64,000 nt of DNA. It comes from Aeromicrobium sp. Root472D3 (GTDB lineage: Bacteria; Actinomycetota; Actinomycetes; Propionibacteriales; Nocardioidaceae). Numbering within the stretch: position 1 is the first letter of the stretch; each line of letters starts with the position of its first letter. Location of the stretch: positions 1,974,505 through 2,038,504 of the forward strand of contig NZ_LMET01000001.1 in NCBI RefSeq assembly GCF_001426485.1, in the 5' to 3' direction. The notes under the pieces were generated by a model. The model searched no databases and was not told the origin of the DNA. It saw nothing but the letters and a program-made list of their open reading frames with translations. Both the position numbers and the translations under genes were made by a program. This document shows positions 24,315 to 33,382 of this stretch, piece by piece.

Positions 24315-27116
24315 GTGGCTGTCAGAGTCCACGAGCTCGCACGCGAGTTCGGCGTCGAGAGCAAGGTCGTCCTGTCCACCCTGAAAGACATGGGTGAGTA
24401 CGTGAAGTCGGCCTCCTCGACCGTAGAAGCCCCCGTCGTCCGGCGCCTCAACGAGGAGCACGGCGACGCCCTGCGCGCGCAGGGCGCCAAGAAGTCCGGC
24501 GGCAAGAAGGCCGCCGCACCCCAGCCGTCCGCCCCGGCCGCCGCAGCACCCGCTGCTCCGGCCGCCGACGCCCCGGCGCCCGCGGCACCCCCCGCCGCGG
24601 CCACGCCCGCCCCGGCGGCGCCCGCGCGCACCCCCGGGCCTGTGCCCGGACCGCGCAAGGTCGTCCCCGATCCCGAGCCGGCGCCCGTCAAGGAGGCCCC
24701 GGCTCCTGCCGCCGAGGCTCCTGCCGCGGCGACGCCCGCGGCCCCCGCCGCCAGGGCGACCCCCGGCCCCACGCCCGGACCCCGTCCGGCCGCGCCGGGG
24801 GGTGCCCGTCCCGGCAACAACCCGTTCTCGTCGACGCAGGGCATGCAGCGCAACACGCCGCGTCCGCCCGCCGCTCGTGAGGGCGGCGGCACCGGCGCCG
24901 CACCCACCCCGGGCGCCGGTGGCGGCGGCATGCCGCGTCCGAACCCGGCCATGATGCCGCGCCAGTCGGGTCTTCCGGGCCCGTCGGCCGGTCGCGGCGG
25001 CCCCGGAGGCCGTCCCGGCGGCGCTCCCGGTCGTCCCGGCGGCGGTGCTCCCGGTCGTCCCGGTGGCGGTGGCGGCGGCTTCGCCGGTCGCCCCGGCGGC
25101 GGTGGCGGAGCCCCCGGCCGTCCCGGTGGCGGCGGCTTCAGCGGTCCTCCCCGCACGGGTGGTCCCGCGGGTCGCAACACCCGTGGTGGCACGCAGGGCG
25201 CGTTCGGTCGCGCCGGCGGCCCCGTGCGTCGTGGACGCAAGAGCAAGCGCGCGAAGCGTCAGGAATTCGACCAGATGCAGGCGCCCGCGATCGGCGGCGT
25301 CCGCGTCCGCAAGGGCAACGGCGAGACCGTCCGCCTGACGCGCGGCTCGTCGCTGGCCGACTTCGCCGACAAGATCGGCGCGGACTCCGCGTCGCTCGTC
25401 GAGGTGCTGTTCCACCTCGGCGAGGTCGTCACGGCCACGCAGTCGGCCAACGACGAGACGCTGCTGCTGCTCGGCGAGGAGCTCAACTACACCGTCGAGG
25501 TCATCTCGCCCGAGGACGAGGACCGTGAGCTGCTCGAGTCGTTCGACATCGAGTTCGGCGAGGACGAGGGCAGCGAGGACGACCTCATCGCCCGTCCGCC
25601 CGTCGTCACGGTCATGGGTCACGTCGACCACGGAAAGACCAAGCTCCTCGACGCGCTGCGCAGCAGCAACGTCGTCGACAAGGAGGCCGGCGGCATCACC
25701 CAGACGATCGGCGCCTACCAGGTCTCGACCGAGGTCGACGGCACCGAGCGTCGCATCACCCTGATCGACACCCCCGGTCACGAGGCGTTCACCGCCATGC
25801 GTGCCCGTGGTGCCCAGGCGACCGACATCGCGATCCTCGTGGTCGCGGCCGACGACGGCGTCATGCCGCAGACGGTCGAGGCGCTCAACCACGCCAAGGC
25901 CGCGGGCGTCCCGATCGTCGTCGCGGTCAACAAGGTCGACAAGCCCGACGCCGACCCGACCAAGGCACGGGGCCAGCTCACCGAGTACGGCCTGGTGCCC
26001 GAGGAGTACGGCGGCGACACGATGTTCGTCGACGTCTCGGCCAAGGCCGGACTCGGCCTGGACGACCTCCTCGAGGCCATCGTCCTGACCGCCGACGCGT
26101 CGCTCGACCTGCGGGCCAACCCCACGCAGAACGCCGAGGGTCTCGTCATCGAGGCGCACCTCGACCGCGGTCGAGGCCCCGTCGCGACGGTGCTGGTGCA
26201 CCGTGGAACCCTCAAGGTCGGCGACTCGATCGTCGCCGGACCGGCCTTCGGTCGTGTCCGCGCGATGCTCGACGAGCACGGCAACAACATCGAGGAGGCG
26301 ACCCCGTCGCGTCCCGCCCTGGTGCTCGGCCTCACCGCCGTGCCCGGTGCCGGTGACAACTTCATGGTCGTGTCCGACGACCGGCTGGCGCGTCAGATCG
26401 CCGAGAAGCGCGAGGCGCGCGAGCGCAACGCCCTCCTGGCCCAGCGCACCGGCCGCCGCACCCTCGAGGACTTCATGTCGTCGATGGAGAAGGGCGAGAC
26501 CGACGAGCTGCTGCTCATCCTGAAGGGCGACGGATCGGGCTCGGTCGAGGCGCTCGAGGACGCACTGGCCCAGATCGACGTCGGCGACGAGGTCGCGCTG
26601 CGGGTCATCGACCGCGGTGTCGGTGCGATCACCGAGACCAACGTCATGCTGGCCGCGGCGTCCAACGCCGTGATCATCGGCTTCAACGTCCGCCCGCAGG
26701 GCAAGGCGACGGAGCTGGCCGACCGCGAGGGTGTCGAGATCAAGTACTACTCGGTCATCTACAACGCGATCGAGGAGATCGAGGCGTCCCTCAAGGGTCT
26801 GCTCAAGCCGGAGTTCGAGGAGGCGCAGCTCGGTACCGCCGAGATCCGCGACATCTTCCGCTCCAGCAAGATCGGCAACATCGCCGGTTGCATGGTCACC
26901 AGCGGCACGATCAAGCGCAATGCGAAGGCCCGACTGCTCCGCGACGGCTCCGTCGTCTCGGACAACCTCGACTTCAGCAGCCTGCGTCGCGAGAAGGACG
27001 ATGTGTCCGAGGTGCGTGAAGGCTTCGAGTGCGGTCTCGTGCTCCGTGGCTACAACGACATCAAGATCGGCGACATCGTCGAGACGTTCGAGCTGCGCGA
27101 GAAGCCTCGCGCGTAG
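24315..27116 (+). CDS. infB: Translation initiation factor IF-2
   Basis: A 933-residue GTPase that places initiator tRNA on the ribosome. An IF2_N domain ([18 protein letters not shown]) is at the start, followed by a long Ala/Pro then Gly/Pro/Arg-rich linker (about 60-310) and a second IF2_N. The G domain has GHVDHGKT (near 435), [16 protein letters not shown] and [10 protein letters not shown]. Beta-barrel domains and the C2 domain complete the protein. The linker is long and low in complexity, as usual in actinobacterial IF-2. GTG at 24315 follows GAAGGAG at a 4-base spacing, and that site can be masked by a leader hairpin. Confidence 0.96.
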   Translation: MAVRVHELAREFGVESKVVLSTLKDMGEYVKSASSTVEAPVVRRLNEEHGDALRAQGAKKSGGKKAAAPQPSAPAAAAPAAPAADAPAPAAPPAAATPAPAAPARTPGPVPGPRKVVPDPEPAPVKEAPAPAAEAPAAATPAAPAARATPGPTPGPRPAAPGGARPGNNPFSSTQGMQRNTPRPPAAREGGGTGAAPTPGAGGGGMPRPNPAMMPRQSGLPGPSAGRGGPGGRPGGAPGRPGGGAPGRPGGGGGGFAGRPGGGGGAPGRPGGGGFSGPPRTGGPAGRNTRGGTQGAFGRAGGPVRRGRKSKRAKRQEFDQMQAPAIGGVRVRKGNGETVRLTRGSSLADFADKIGADSASLVEVLFHLGEVVTATQSANDETLLLLGEELNYTVEVISPEDEDRELLESFDIEFGEDEGSEDDLIARPPVVTVMGHVDHGKTKLLDALRSSNVVDKEAGGITQTIGAYQVSTEVDGTERRITLIDTPGHEAFTAMRARGAQATDIAILVVAADDGVMPQTVEALNHAKAAGVPIVVAVNKVDKPDADPTKARGQLTEYGLVPEEYGGDTMFVDVSAKAGLGLDDLLEAIVLTADASLDLRANPTQNAEGLVIEAHLDRGRGPVATVLVHRGTLKVGDSIVAGPAFGRVRAMLDEHGNNIEEATPSRPALVLGLTAVPGAGDNFMVVSDDRLARQIAEKREARERNALLAQRTGRRTLEDFMSSMEKGETDELLLILKGDGSGSVEALEDALAQIDVGDEVALRVIDRGVGAITETNVMLAAASNAVIIGFNVRPQGKATELADREGVEIKYYSVIYNAIEEIEASLKGLLKPEFEEAQLGTAEIRDIFRSSKIGNIAGCMVTSGTIKRNAKARLLRDGSVVSDNLDFSSLRREKDDVSEVREGFECGLVLRGYNDIKIGDIVETFELREKPRA

Positions 27117-27129
27117 TCAGCACCGCCCA

Positions 27130-27177
27130 GGACGTCATACCGGGCGTGGCCCCCGTGCCACGCCCGGTATGACGTCC
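27130..27177 (+). terminator. Perfect 21-bp hairpin between infB and rbfA
   Basis: The arms 27130-27150 and 27157-27177 are exact reverse complements around a CCCCGT loop, 14 bases after the infB stop. There is no T tract. It is the strongest stem in the translation block and probably terminates or attenuates transcription before rbfA. Confidence 0.65.
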
Positions 27178-27201
27178 GACTGATTCCGGGAGAGACAGAA
27201 C

Positions 27202-27648
27202 ATGGCAGGACCCCGCAACGCCAAGGTCGGCGACCGCATCAAGGTCATCGTGGCCCAGATGCTCGAGCGTCGCGTCAAGGACCCTCGACTGGGCTTCGTG
27301 ACGATCACGGACGTCCGCATGACCGGAGACGGTCAGCAGGCGTCGGTGTTCTACACCGTGATGGGCGACGAGCGTCAGCGCGACGACACCGCCGCGGCCC
27401 TGCGCAGCGCCACGGGCCTCATCCGGTCCGAGGTCGGCAAGCAGCTCGGCACCCGCATCACCCCCTCGATCACGTTCTTCCTCGACTCGGTCCCCGAGAC
27501 CGCCAAGGAGATCGAGGAGCTCCTCGCGAAGGTCAAGGCCTCCGACGACGAGGTGCTGTCGCGCACCGCCGGGGCGCAGTACGCCGGCGACGCCGACCCG
27601 TACAAGAAGCCCGTCACCGTCACCGACACCGACGAGGACGACGAGTGA
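27202..27648 (+). CDS. rbfA: 30S ribosome-binding factor RbfA
   Basis: A 148-residue KH-fold protein for late 30S assembly and cold adaptation. RIKVIVAQMLERRVKDPRLG and the FVTITDVRMTGDGQQASVFY strand region are typical. The acidic tail (TDTDEDDE) is common in actinobacteria. A GGGAGAGA site precedes ATG 27202. The stop overlaps the truB GTG (GTGA). Confidence 0.93.
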   Translation: MAGPRNAKVGDRIKVIVAQMLERRVKDPRLGFVTITDVRMTGDGQQASVFYTVMGDERQRDDTAAALRSATGLIRSEVGKQLGTRITPSITFFLDSVPETAKEIEELLAKVKASDDEVLSRTAGAQYAGDADPYKKPVTVTDTDEDDE

Positions 27649-28523
27649 CGGGAGTCGGATCGGGTCTGGTCATCGTCGACAAGCCGGCGGGCTGGACGTC
27701 GCACGACGTCGTCGGTCGCATGCGCCGTCTGGCGCAGACCAAGAAGGTCGGCCACGCGGGCACGCTCGACCCCATGGCCACGGGCGTGCTCGTGCTCGGC
27801 GTCAACCGGGCCACGCGCCTGCTGGGCTACCTGACGCACGCCGACAAGGAGTACGTCGCCACGATCCGCCTCGGTCAGTCGACCGTCACCGACGACGCCG
27901 AGGGCGAGCTGACGGCGTCGACGTCGGCGGCCCACCTCGACAAGCAGGCCGTCCGGTCGGTGCTGCCGGCGTACACCGGTGACATCCAGCAGGTGCCCTC
28001 GTCGGTCTCGGCGATCAAGGTCGACGGCGTGCGCTCGTACGCCAAGGTGCGGGCCGGCGAGGAGGTCGCGCTGAAGGCGCGGCCCGTCACGGTGTCGACG
28101 TTCGACCTCGACGCCGTCCGGGCCGAGGGCGAGGTGCTGGACGTCGACGTCCGCGTCGTCTGCTCCAGCGGTACCTACATCCGCGCCCTGGCCCGCGACG
28201 TCGGCAACGACCTCGGCGTCGGGGGACACCTGACGATGCTGCGTCGTACCCGTGTCGGCGGGTTCCCGCTGCGGCTGGCCCGCACGCTCGAGGAGCTCGA
28301 GAACGAGCTGCACGTCATCGGCCTCGACGACGTCGCACGCGCGAGCTTCGACTCGTACGACCTGCCGGAGCGCGAGGCCAACGACGTCCGGTACGGGCGT
28401 GCCCTGACCGGCATCGACCTCGGCGCGCCCCGTGCGGTCGCGATGTTCGACCCCGCAGGCGAGTTCCTGGCGCTGTACGAGCAGCGGGGCGGTGTGGCCA
28501 AGCCCGTCGCGGTGTTCGTCTAG
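27645..28523 (+). CDS. truB: tRNA pseudouridine(55) synthase TruB
   Basis: A 292-residue enzyme that isomerises U55 in the T-loop of tRNAs. It starts with the family motif LVIVDKPAGWTSHDVV, and the catalytic Asp is in HAGTLDPMATGVL. The YIRALARDVG motif follows. The C-terminal region lies in the actinobacterial TruB extension. GTG at 27645 overlaps the rbfA stop (GTGA). Its own TAG stop forms the first half of the TAGGGT -10 of the next gene. Confidence 0.94.
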   Translation: MTGVGSGLVIVDKPAGWTSHDVVGRMRRLAQTKKVGHAGTLDPMATGVLVLGVNRATRLLGYLTHADKEYVATIRLGQSTVTDDAEGELTASTSAAHLDKQAVRSVLPAYTGDIQQVPSSVSAIKVDGVRSYAKVRAGEEVALKARPVTVSTFDLDAVRAEGEVLDVDVRVVCSSGTYIRALARDVGNDLGVGGHLTMLRRTRVGGFPLRLARTLEELENELHVIGLDDVARASFDSYDLPEREANDVRYGRALTGIDLGAPRAVAMFDPAGEFLALYEQRGGVAKPVAVFV

Positions 28524-28526
28524 GGT
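28521..28526 (+). promoter_or_regulatory. Leaderless-type -10 hexamer for the PLD-like gene
   Basis: TAGGGT, 6 bases before the ATG at 28533. Its first three bases are the stop codon of truB. Confidence 0.55.
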
Positions 28527-28532
28527 CGACCC

Positions 28533-29774
28533 ATGTCACTGCGAGACTCGACCCGCCGCCTCGTCCGCCAGGGTCTGCTCGCGGTGCTGGCCGCCCAGGT
28601 GGCCGCCGTCGCGTCGCTGATGGGGGCAGACCGCCTCCGCCGGCTCCTGCGCGGTCGCAGGATCCCCGAGCTCGAGCCGTCCCAGCCCGTGTCGCACCGC
28701 ATCGGCGACGGCAGCACCGCCACGACGTACACGTACGGCGAGGTGCTGTTCGACGACATGCTCGCCGCGATCGAGGGCGCGTCCCGGCGCATCCTGCTCG
28801 AGACGTACATCCTCAAGGGCGACGACATGGGGCGGCGCTTCAAGCGGGCGCTGATCGACGCCGCCGAGCGCGGCGTCGAGGTCTACGTCGTGTACGACCA
28901 GTTCGCCAACCTCGTGGTCAAGCCGAGCTTCCTGACGTTCCCCGAGCCCGTTCAGGTGCTGCGGTACCCGCTGATCTCGTCGTGGAAGCTGCTGAGCCCC
29001 CGGCACCTCGGCCGTGACCACCGCAAGATCCTCGTCGTCGACGACGCCGTCGCGTACGTCGGCGGCTACAACATCGGCTCGACGTACGCGACGGAGTGGC
29101 GCGACACCCACCTGCGGATCGAGGGGCCCGCGGTGTGGGACCTCGACAACGCGTTCGTCGACTTCTGGAACACCCACCCGCGGCGGACGACCGACCGTCT
29201 CCCGCAGATGCCGGCGGCCAGCTGGCGTCCCGAGATCCGCGCGCACCGCAACGTGCCGAGACAGCTGATGTACCCGATCCGCGGCATGTACCTCGAGGCG
29301 ATCGACCGCGCGCACGTCAGCATCAGCATCACGGCGGCCTACTTCATCCCCGACCGCGACATCCTCGACGCCCTGCTCGACGCCCGACGCCGCGGGGTGC
29401 AGGTGCGGATCATCGTGCCGAAGGTCTCCAACCACGTCGTGACCGACTGGCTGTCGCGCGGCTTCTACGGACAGCTGCTGCGCGCCGGCGTCGAGATCCA
29501 CCGCTACGCCGATCACATGGTGCACGCCAAGACCGCGACGATCGACGGCGAGTGGACGACGATCGGCACCGCGAACATCGACCGCCTGAGCCTGCTCGGC
29601 AACTACGAGATCAACCTCGAGATCCTCGACCGGGGCCTGGCCGAGGGCATGGAGAAGGTCTTCGCCGACGACTGCGCGAAGTGCGAGCGGCTGAGCCTCG
29701 ACGAGTGGATGGAGCGACCGGTCCTGGCGCGCGTCTACGAGGCCATCCTCAAGCCCCTGGGCCCTCTGCTCTGA
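28533..29774 (+). CDS. Phospholipase D-like protein, cardiolipin synthase type
   Basis: A 413-residue protein with two HKD catalytic motifs: HRKILVVDD near residue 165 followed by GGYNIG, and HAKTATIDG near 330 followed by GTANID. An N-terminal hydrophobic stretch (residues 14-30) anchors it to the membrane. The arrangement matches bacterial cardiolipin synthases (ClsB-like), which join phosphatidyl groups of two phospholipids. Other PLD-family transferases cannot be excluded. A hairpin follows the gene. Confidence 0.82.
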   Translation: MSLRDSTRRLVRQGLLAVLAAQVAAVASLMGADRLRRLLRGRRIPELEPSQPVSHRIGDGSTATTYTYGEVLFDDMLAAIEGASRRILLETYILKGDDMGRRFKRALIDAAERGVEVYVVYDQFANLVVKPSFLTFPEPVQVLRYPLISSWKLLSPRHLGRDHRKILVVDDAVAYVGGYNIGSTYATEWRDTHLRIEGPAVWDLDNAFVDFWNTHPRRTTDRLPQMPAASWRPEIRAHRNVPRQLMYPIRGMYLEAIDRAHVSISITAAYFIPDRDILDALLDARRRGVQVRIIVPKVSNHVVTDWLSRGFYGQLLRAGVEIHRYADHMVHAKTATIDGEWTTIGTANIDRLSLLGNYEINLEILDRGLAEGMEKVFADDCAKCERLSLDEWMERPVLARVYEAILKPLGPLL

Positions 29775-29780
29775 CCTCTC

Positions 29781-29804
29781 GCGCATGAGAGGTGTCTCAT
29801 GCGC
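29781..29804 (+). terminator. Hairpin after the PLD-like gene
   Basis: GCGCATGAGA, loop GGTG, and TCTCATGCGC: a perfect 10-bp stem, 6 bases after the stop. A probable terminator that isolates the next two-gene unit. Confidence 0.55.
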
Positions 29805-29871
29805 GGCTCACGCGGGCCTCACCCCCCGCGACGAGTCTTGCCCCTGTCAGCACACCGACAGAGGAGACACC

Positions 29872-30228
29872 ATGAACACCTTCATCCGCGCCGGCATCGT
29901 CACGGTCGCCGCCACGGTGGGGCTCGGCACCGCCGGCTTCGCCGTCGCCACCGCCAGCACGTCGTCCGACACGCCGGAGCCCGTCGTCGTCAAGCGGGAG
30001 GACACCTCGACGTCCTGGACGCAGTCGACCGATCTCGACGACGACGTGCGCGACGACGTCGACGACGACTCGCCGACCGTCGACACGGCCGGCACCGTCG
30101 CGACGAGGAACACGACGGTCACGAAGAACACGGCCCCGACCCAGGACCAGCCGACCCAGAACACCGTCAAGACGGTCAAGACCGCGCCGACGAAGAACAC
30201 CGCGCCGACCGCGAACACCGCCGGCTGA
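29872..30228 (+). CDS. Small exported or membrane-anchored Thr/Asp-rich protein
   Basis: A 118-residue protein. After MNTFIRAGIV a hydrophobic segment (TVAATVGLGTAGFAVATAS) forms a signal peptide or anchor. Next is an Asp-rich stretch (DLDDDVRDDVDDD), and then a Thr/Asn/Lys-rich tail in which TKNTAPT appears twice. No known domain was found. GAGGAG just upstream fixes the start at 29872. The stop shares a base with the kinase start (TGATG), so both products are made together; the Thr-rich tail is a conceivable kinase target if it faces the cytoplasm, but that is speculation. Confidence 0.6.
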   Translation: MNTFIRAGIVTVAATVGLGTAGFAVATASTSSDTPEPVVVKREDTSTSWTQSTDLDDDVRDDVDDDSPTVDTAGTVATRNTTVTKNTAPTQDQPTQNTVKTVKTAPTKNTAPTANTAG

Positions 30229-31079
30229 TGTCCGACACCTGGGACCTGGCCGGGGGCGACGCGATCGCCCCCGGCCTGACGGCCGTCCGGCCGGTCGGCG
30301 GCGGTGACGTGTTCGAGGCGTGGTCGGCCTTCGACGAGCGGCTGCACGCGCCGGTCGTGGTCAAGATCGTGCGGCCGGGCCACGTCGACGTCGAGAGCTC
30401 GCGGGCCGGCCTGCTGCGCGAGGTCGAGATGCTGTCGCGGCTGAACCACCCCGGCGTGGTCCGGCTCTTCGCCTACGACGACGAGGGGCCCCGCCCGTAC
30501 CTCGTGCTCGAGAACGTCGACGGCCCGAACCTGTCGTCGCTGATCTCGCGGCACGGTCACCTGCCGCTGCACCAGCTGCTGCCGCTGGGCCTCGAGCTCG
30601 CCTCGGCCCTGCACTACCTGCGGCACGAGGGCGTGTGCCACCTCGACGTCAAGCCCAGCAACGTCATCATGGGCGCTCCTGCGAAGCTCATCGACCTCAG
30701 CGTCGCGATGGACGTCGCCGACGCCCGGGCCCTCGACCACCCCGTCGGCAGCGACGAGTACATGGCGCCCGAGCAGTGCGAGCCGGGGGAGCGGGGTGCC
30801 GTCGACCACGCGAGCGACGTGTGGGGGTTCGGCGCGACGATGTTCCGCGCGGCCGCCGGCCACCGTGCCTTCGACCGCGAGCCCCGCTGGCAGCAGCTGA
30901 CGCACGGGCCCGCCGCGCTGCCGCACTTCGTCCCGCACGAGCTCGGCGACCTGATCACGTCCTGCCTGGCCCCCGACCCGGCCGACCGGCCCCTGCCGTC
31001 CGAGATCGCCCTCGCGATCGAGCCGATGATGGACCGCCTGCCCACGGCCCGGCTCTCGGGCTTCAAGATCTCCCTCTGA
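30228..31079 (+). CDS. Serine/threonine protein kinase, soluble
   Basis: A 283-residue Hanks-type kinase without a C-terminal membrane helix or sensor domain. The ATP lysine is in VVVKIVRPG (near 45), the glutamate in REVEMLSRL, and the catalytic loop is HLDVKPSNVI (near 138). The DFG motif is altered to DLS (LIDLSVAMD); the metal-binding Asp is kept. SDEYMAPEQ marks the activation-loop end. The glycine-rich loop is short (PVGGGDVFEAW). Translation is coupled to the small exported protein. The target is unknown. It is convergent with the OmpR-type two-component operon. Confidence 0.83.
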   Translation: MSDTWDLAGGDAIAPGLTAVRPVGGGDVFEAWSAFDERLHAPVVVKIVRPGHVDVESSRAGLLREVEMLSRLNHPGVVRLFAYDDEGPRPYLVLENVDGPNLSSLISRHGHLPLHQLLPLGLELASALHYLRHEGVCHLDVKPSNVIMGAPAKLIDLSVAMDVADARALDHPVGSDEYMAPEQCEPGERGAVDHASDVWGFGATMFRAAAGHRAFDREPRWQQLTHGPAALPHFVPHELGDLITSCLAPDPADRPLPSEIALAIEPMMDRLPTARLSGFKISL

Positions 31080-31089
31080 GTCGTCCGTC

Positions 31090-31290
31090 CCAGCCGGCGC
31101 TGCGGAGCAGGCGGGTGAGCTGGTCGGCGACCCGCGCCTGCTCGTGACGGGTCGAGCACGACGTGAACGCGACGAGTCGCGGGCCGGTGATGACGACCTC
31201 GTTGCACACCACGCTGTGGACACGACGGACCCTGAGACAAGAGGGTCGCCCTGGCGACCCGAATGCCTCAGGCTTCGTCACGCCCCGGGC
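31090..31290 (-). pseudogene. Broken copy of the DUF559-like gene C-terminus
   Basis: On the minus strand, codons 31090-31203 encode NEVVITGPRLVAFTSCSTR and continue to SAGW. They align without gaps to the end of the protein at 9627-10511, with 21 of 38 residues identical by my count. A second short match (CTCGCCCGGGGC, then TGACGAAGCCTGA) at 31266-31293 mirrors the extreme 3' end of that gene, so two C-terminal pieces lie in tandem. The N-terminal two thirds are absent. This is the remnant of an earlier insertion or duplication of the same family. Confidence 0.55.
31243..31260. terminator. Hairpin between convergent kinase and response regulator genes
   Basis: GGGTCGCC, CT, GGCGACCC: 8-bp perfect arms. 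Located 35 bases after the regulator stop on the minus strand. Confidence 0.4.
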
Positions 31291-31295
31291 GAGGG

Positions 31296-31955
31296 TCAGT
31301 CGACGCGGTAGCCGAGGCCGCGGACGGTCGTGACGAGCTCGGCGCCGAGCTTGCGGCGCAGGTAGCCCACGTAGACGTCGACGACGTTCGAGCCCGGGTC
31401 GAAGTCGTAGCCCCACACCTGCGACAGCAGCTGCTCGCGCGACAGCACGAGCCCGCGGTTGCGCAGCAGCACCTCGGCCAGGGCCAGCTCGCGCGCCGAC
31501 AGGTCGACCTCGCGCTCTCCGACGAAGGCGCGTCGACGGCGCAGGTCCAGACGCACCGGCCCGACCACGAGCTCGTCGTCCGGCGGTGCCTCGCCCGGCG
31601 AGCGCAGCCGCAGCCGCACGCGGGCCAGCAGCTCGCCGAAGCGGAACGGCTTCGACATGTAGTCGGCGGCACCGCCCTCCAGCGCCGCGATCGTGTCGGT
31701 GACCGAGTCGCGCGCCGTCAGCACGATGACCGGCAGGGCGGGCCGCTCCGCCGTCACGCGCTCGAGGATCGTGAACCCGTCCATGCCCGGCAGCCCGATG
31801 TCGAGCACCATCAGGTCGAACTCGCCGGTCAGCGCGTAGTCGAGCCCCGTCACGCCGTCCGAGACGACCGTCGGGGTGAAGCCCTCGGCCTTCAGGCCCT
31901 TGGCCACGAACGACGAGATGCGGTCCTCGTCCTCGACGATGAGGATGCGGTTCAC
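31296..31955 (-). CDS. OmpR/PhoB-family response regulator
   Basis: A 219-residue regulator. The receiver domain has the acidic pair near 8-11, phospho-acceptor Asp52 in LMVLDIGLPGMDG, and LTARDSV. The winged-helix effector domain ends in VDVYVGYLRRKLGAELVTTVRGLGYRVD-type sequence (VRGLGYRVD visible). GTG at 31955 overlaps the kinase stop (GTGA) and so is the start. It probably autoregulates and controls envelope functions, but no target site was identified. Confidence 0.9.
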   Translation of the reverse strand: MNRILIVEDEDRISSFVAKGLKAEGFTPTVVSDGVTGLDYALTGEFDLMVLDIGLPGMDGFTILERVTAERPALPVIVLTARDSVTDTIAALEGGAADYMSKPFRFGELLARVRLRLRSPGEAPPDDELVVGPVRLDLRRRRAFVGEREVDLSARELALAEVLLRNRGLVLSREQLLSQVWGYDFDPGSNVVDVYVGYLRRKLGAELVTTVRGLGYRVD

Positions 31956-33370
31956 GGGGTGGCTCCTGTCGGGATGCGGATGCGGAACGTGGCGCCGGGC
32001 GACGCGGCGCGGTCGGACGGGGCGTCGAGGACGACGTCGCCGTGATGGGCCTCGGCGATCGCGCTGACGATCGACAGCCCGAGGCCGAACCCGTCGTCGG
32101 AGTCGTCGCCGCGGGAGAACCGGTCGAAGATGTCGACCGCGATCGCGGGGTCGACCCCCGTGCCGGTGTCGCGGACCCACAGCTCGACGCGCCCCTCGTG
32201 CAGCCGTGAGCCGATGCCGATCTCGTCGCCGGGCGACGTGTGGCGGGCCGCGTTGGCCGACAGCTGCAGCAGCGCCTGGGTGACGCGCTGGCCGTCGAGC
32301 GGCGCGGACGTGCGGGCGACGGCGTCGAGCACCCACCGGCGGTCGGCGAGGGCACGCGCGCGGTCGATCGCACCGTGGGTCAGCGACTCGACGTCGGCGG
32401 CGTGCGGGCGGACGAAGTCGGGCCGGCGTGCCTTCGCCAGCATCAGCAGGTCGTCGACCAGCCGGGCCATGCGGTCGATCTCGTCGAGCAGCAGCTCACG
32501 GGTCGCCGCGACGTCGTCGGGGTCGTCGAGGTCGAGCACCTCGAGGTGGCCGCGCAGCACCGTCAGCGGGGTGCGCAGCTCGTGCCCCGCGTCGTCCAGG
32601 AGCTGTCGCTGCGTCACGAAGGACGACTCGAGGCGGTCGAGCATGTCGTTGAACGTCCGCTGGAGGTCGGAGAGGTCGTCATGACCCGTGACCTCGAGCC
32701 GTCCGCCGAGGTCGCCGTCGCTGATGCCCTGGGCCGTCTCGCGCAGCCGGCGCACCGGACGCAGCAGGCGGCCGGCGCTCCACGAGGCGAGCCCGGCGAT
32801 CAGCACGACCGACAGCGCCGCCAGCAGCGCGTACGTCGTCATGAGCTCGTGCAGGTCGTCGCGGCTGCCGCCGACATCGTGGACGACCACGAACGCGGCG
32901 CGCTGGGAGCCGGCGGTCACGGGGAGCACGGCGACGCGGTACTCACGACCCGCGAGGTCGAGCGTGCGTGACCCGCCGGACGTCGACAGGTCGGCCACCA
33001 AAGCGGGGAACTCGGACGACTGCTGCAGCGTGGGGTTCGGGTCGCCCTGGTAGGTCGGCGTGCCGACGCTGGGGAACGCGAACAGCTGCTCGTTCGCGTC
33101 GGGCAGGTTGCGCTCGAGGAAGACCTCGAGGAGCCGGTCGGCCGACGCGAACGGCTCGCGCGTCTGCGGGTCGACCTCGTTCTGCTGCAGGGCCCGGAAC
33201 TCGCCGAGCTCCTGGCTCAGGCTCGACTCGATGGAGCGGTCGATGCGGCTCGACTCGATCGCGTAGAGCGTGAGGCCGACGGCCACGAGCGCGAGTGTCG
33301 TCAGCAGCGCGATCGTGCCGGTGAGGCGCTGCCGCACCGACAGGCGCGAGAGGGGTGAGGTCACGTACAT
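31952..33370 (-). CDS. Sensor histidine kinase with HAMP domain
   Basis: A 472-residue membrane kinase. TM1 (residues 18-38) and TM2 (about 178-198) flank an extracellular sensor of about 140 residues. A HAMP linker (RLLRPVRRLRETAQGI) leads to the HisKA box DDAGHELRTPLTVLRGH with the phospho-acceptor near His263. HATPase motifs follow: NAARHT, DTGTGVDP, and FGLGLSIVSAIAEAH. It is the cognate partner of the OmpR-type regulator. A short Asp-rich membrane protein gene lies 12 bases upstream and is probably in the same operon. Confidence 0.9.
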   Translation of the reverse strand: MYVTSPLSRLSVRQRLTGTIALLTTLALVAVGLTLYAIESSRIDRSIESSLSQELGEFRALQQNEVDPQTREPFASADRLLEVFLERNLPDANEQLFAFPSVGTPTYQGDPNPTLQQSSEFPALVADLSTSGGSRTLDLAGREYRVAVLPVTAGSQRAAFVVVHDVGGSRDDLHELMTTYALLAALSVVLIAGLASWSAGRLLRPVRRLRETAQGISDGDLGGRLEVTGHDDLSDLQRTFNDMLDRLESSFVTQRQLLDDAGHELRTPLTVLRGHLEVLDLDDPDDVAATRELLLDEIDRMARLVDDLLMLAKARRPDFVRPHAADVESLTHGAIDRARALADRRWVLDAVARTSAPLDGQRVTQALLQLSANAARHTSPGDEIGIGSRLHEGRVELWVRDTGTGVDPAIAVDIFDRFSRGDDSDDGFGLGLSIVSAIAEAHHGDVVLDAPSDRAASPGATFRIRIPTGATP

Positions 33371-33382
33371 CGAGGTCAGTCG

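Noticed and set aside
24263-25246. Collagen-like Pro/Gly-rich minus-strand frame opposite infB
   Set aside because: It is the complement of the Gly/Pro/Arg linker of IF-2, not a separate gene.
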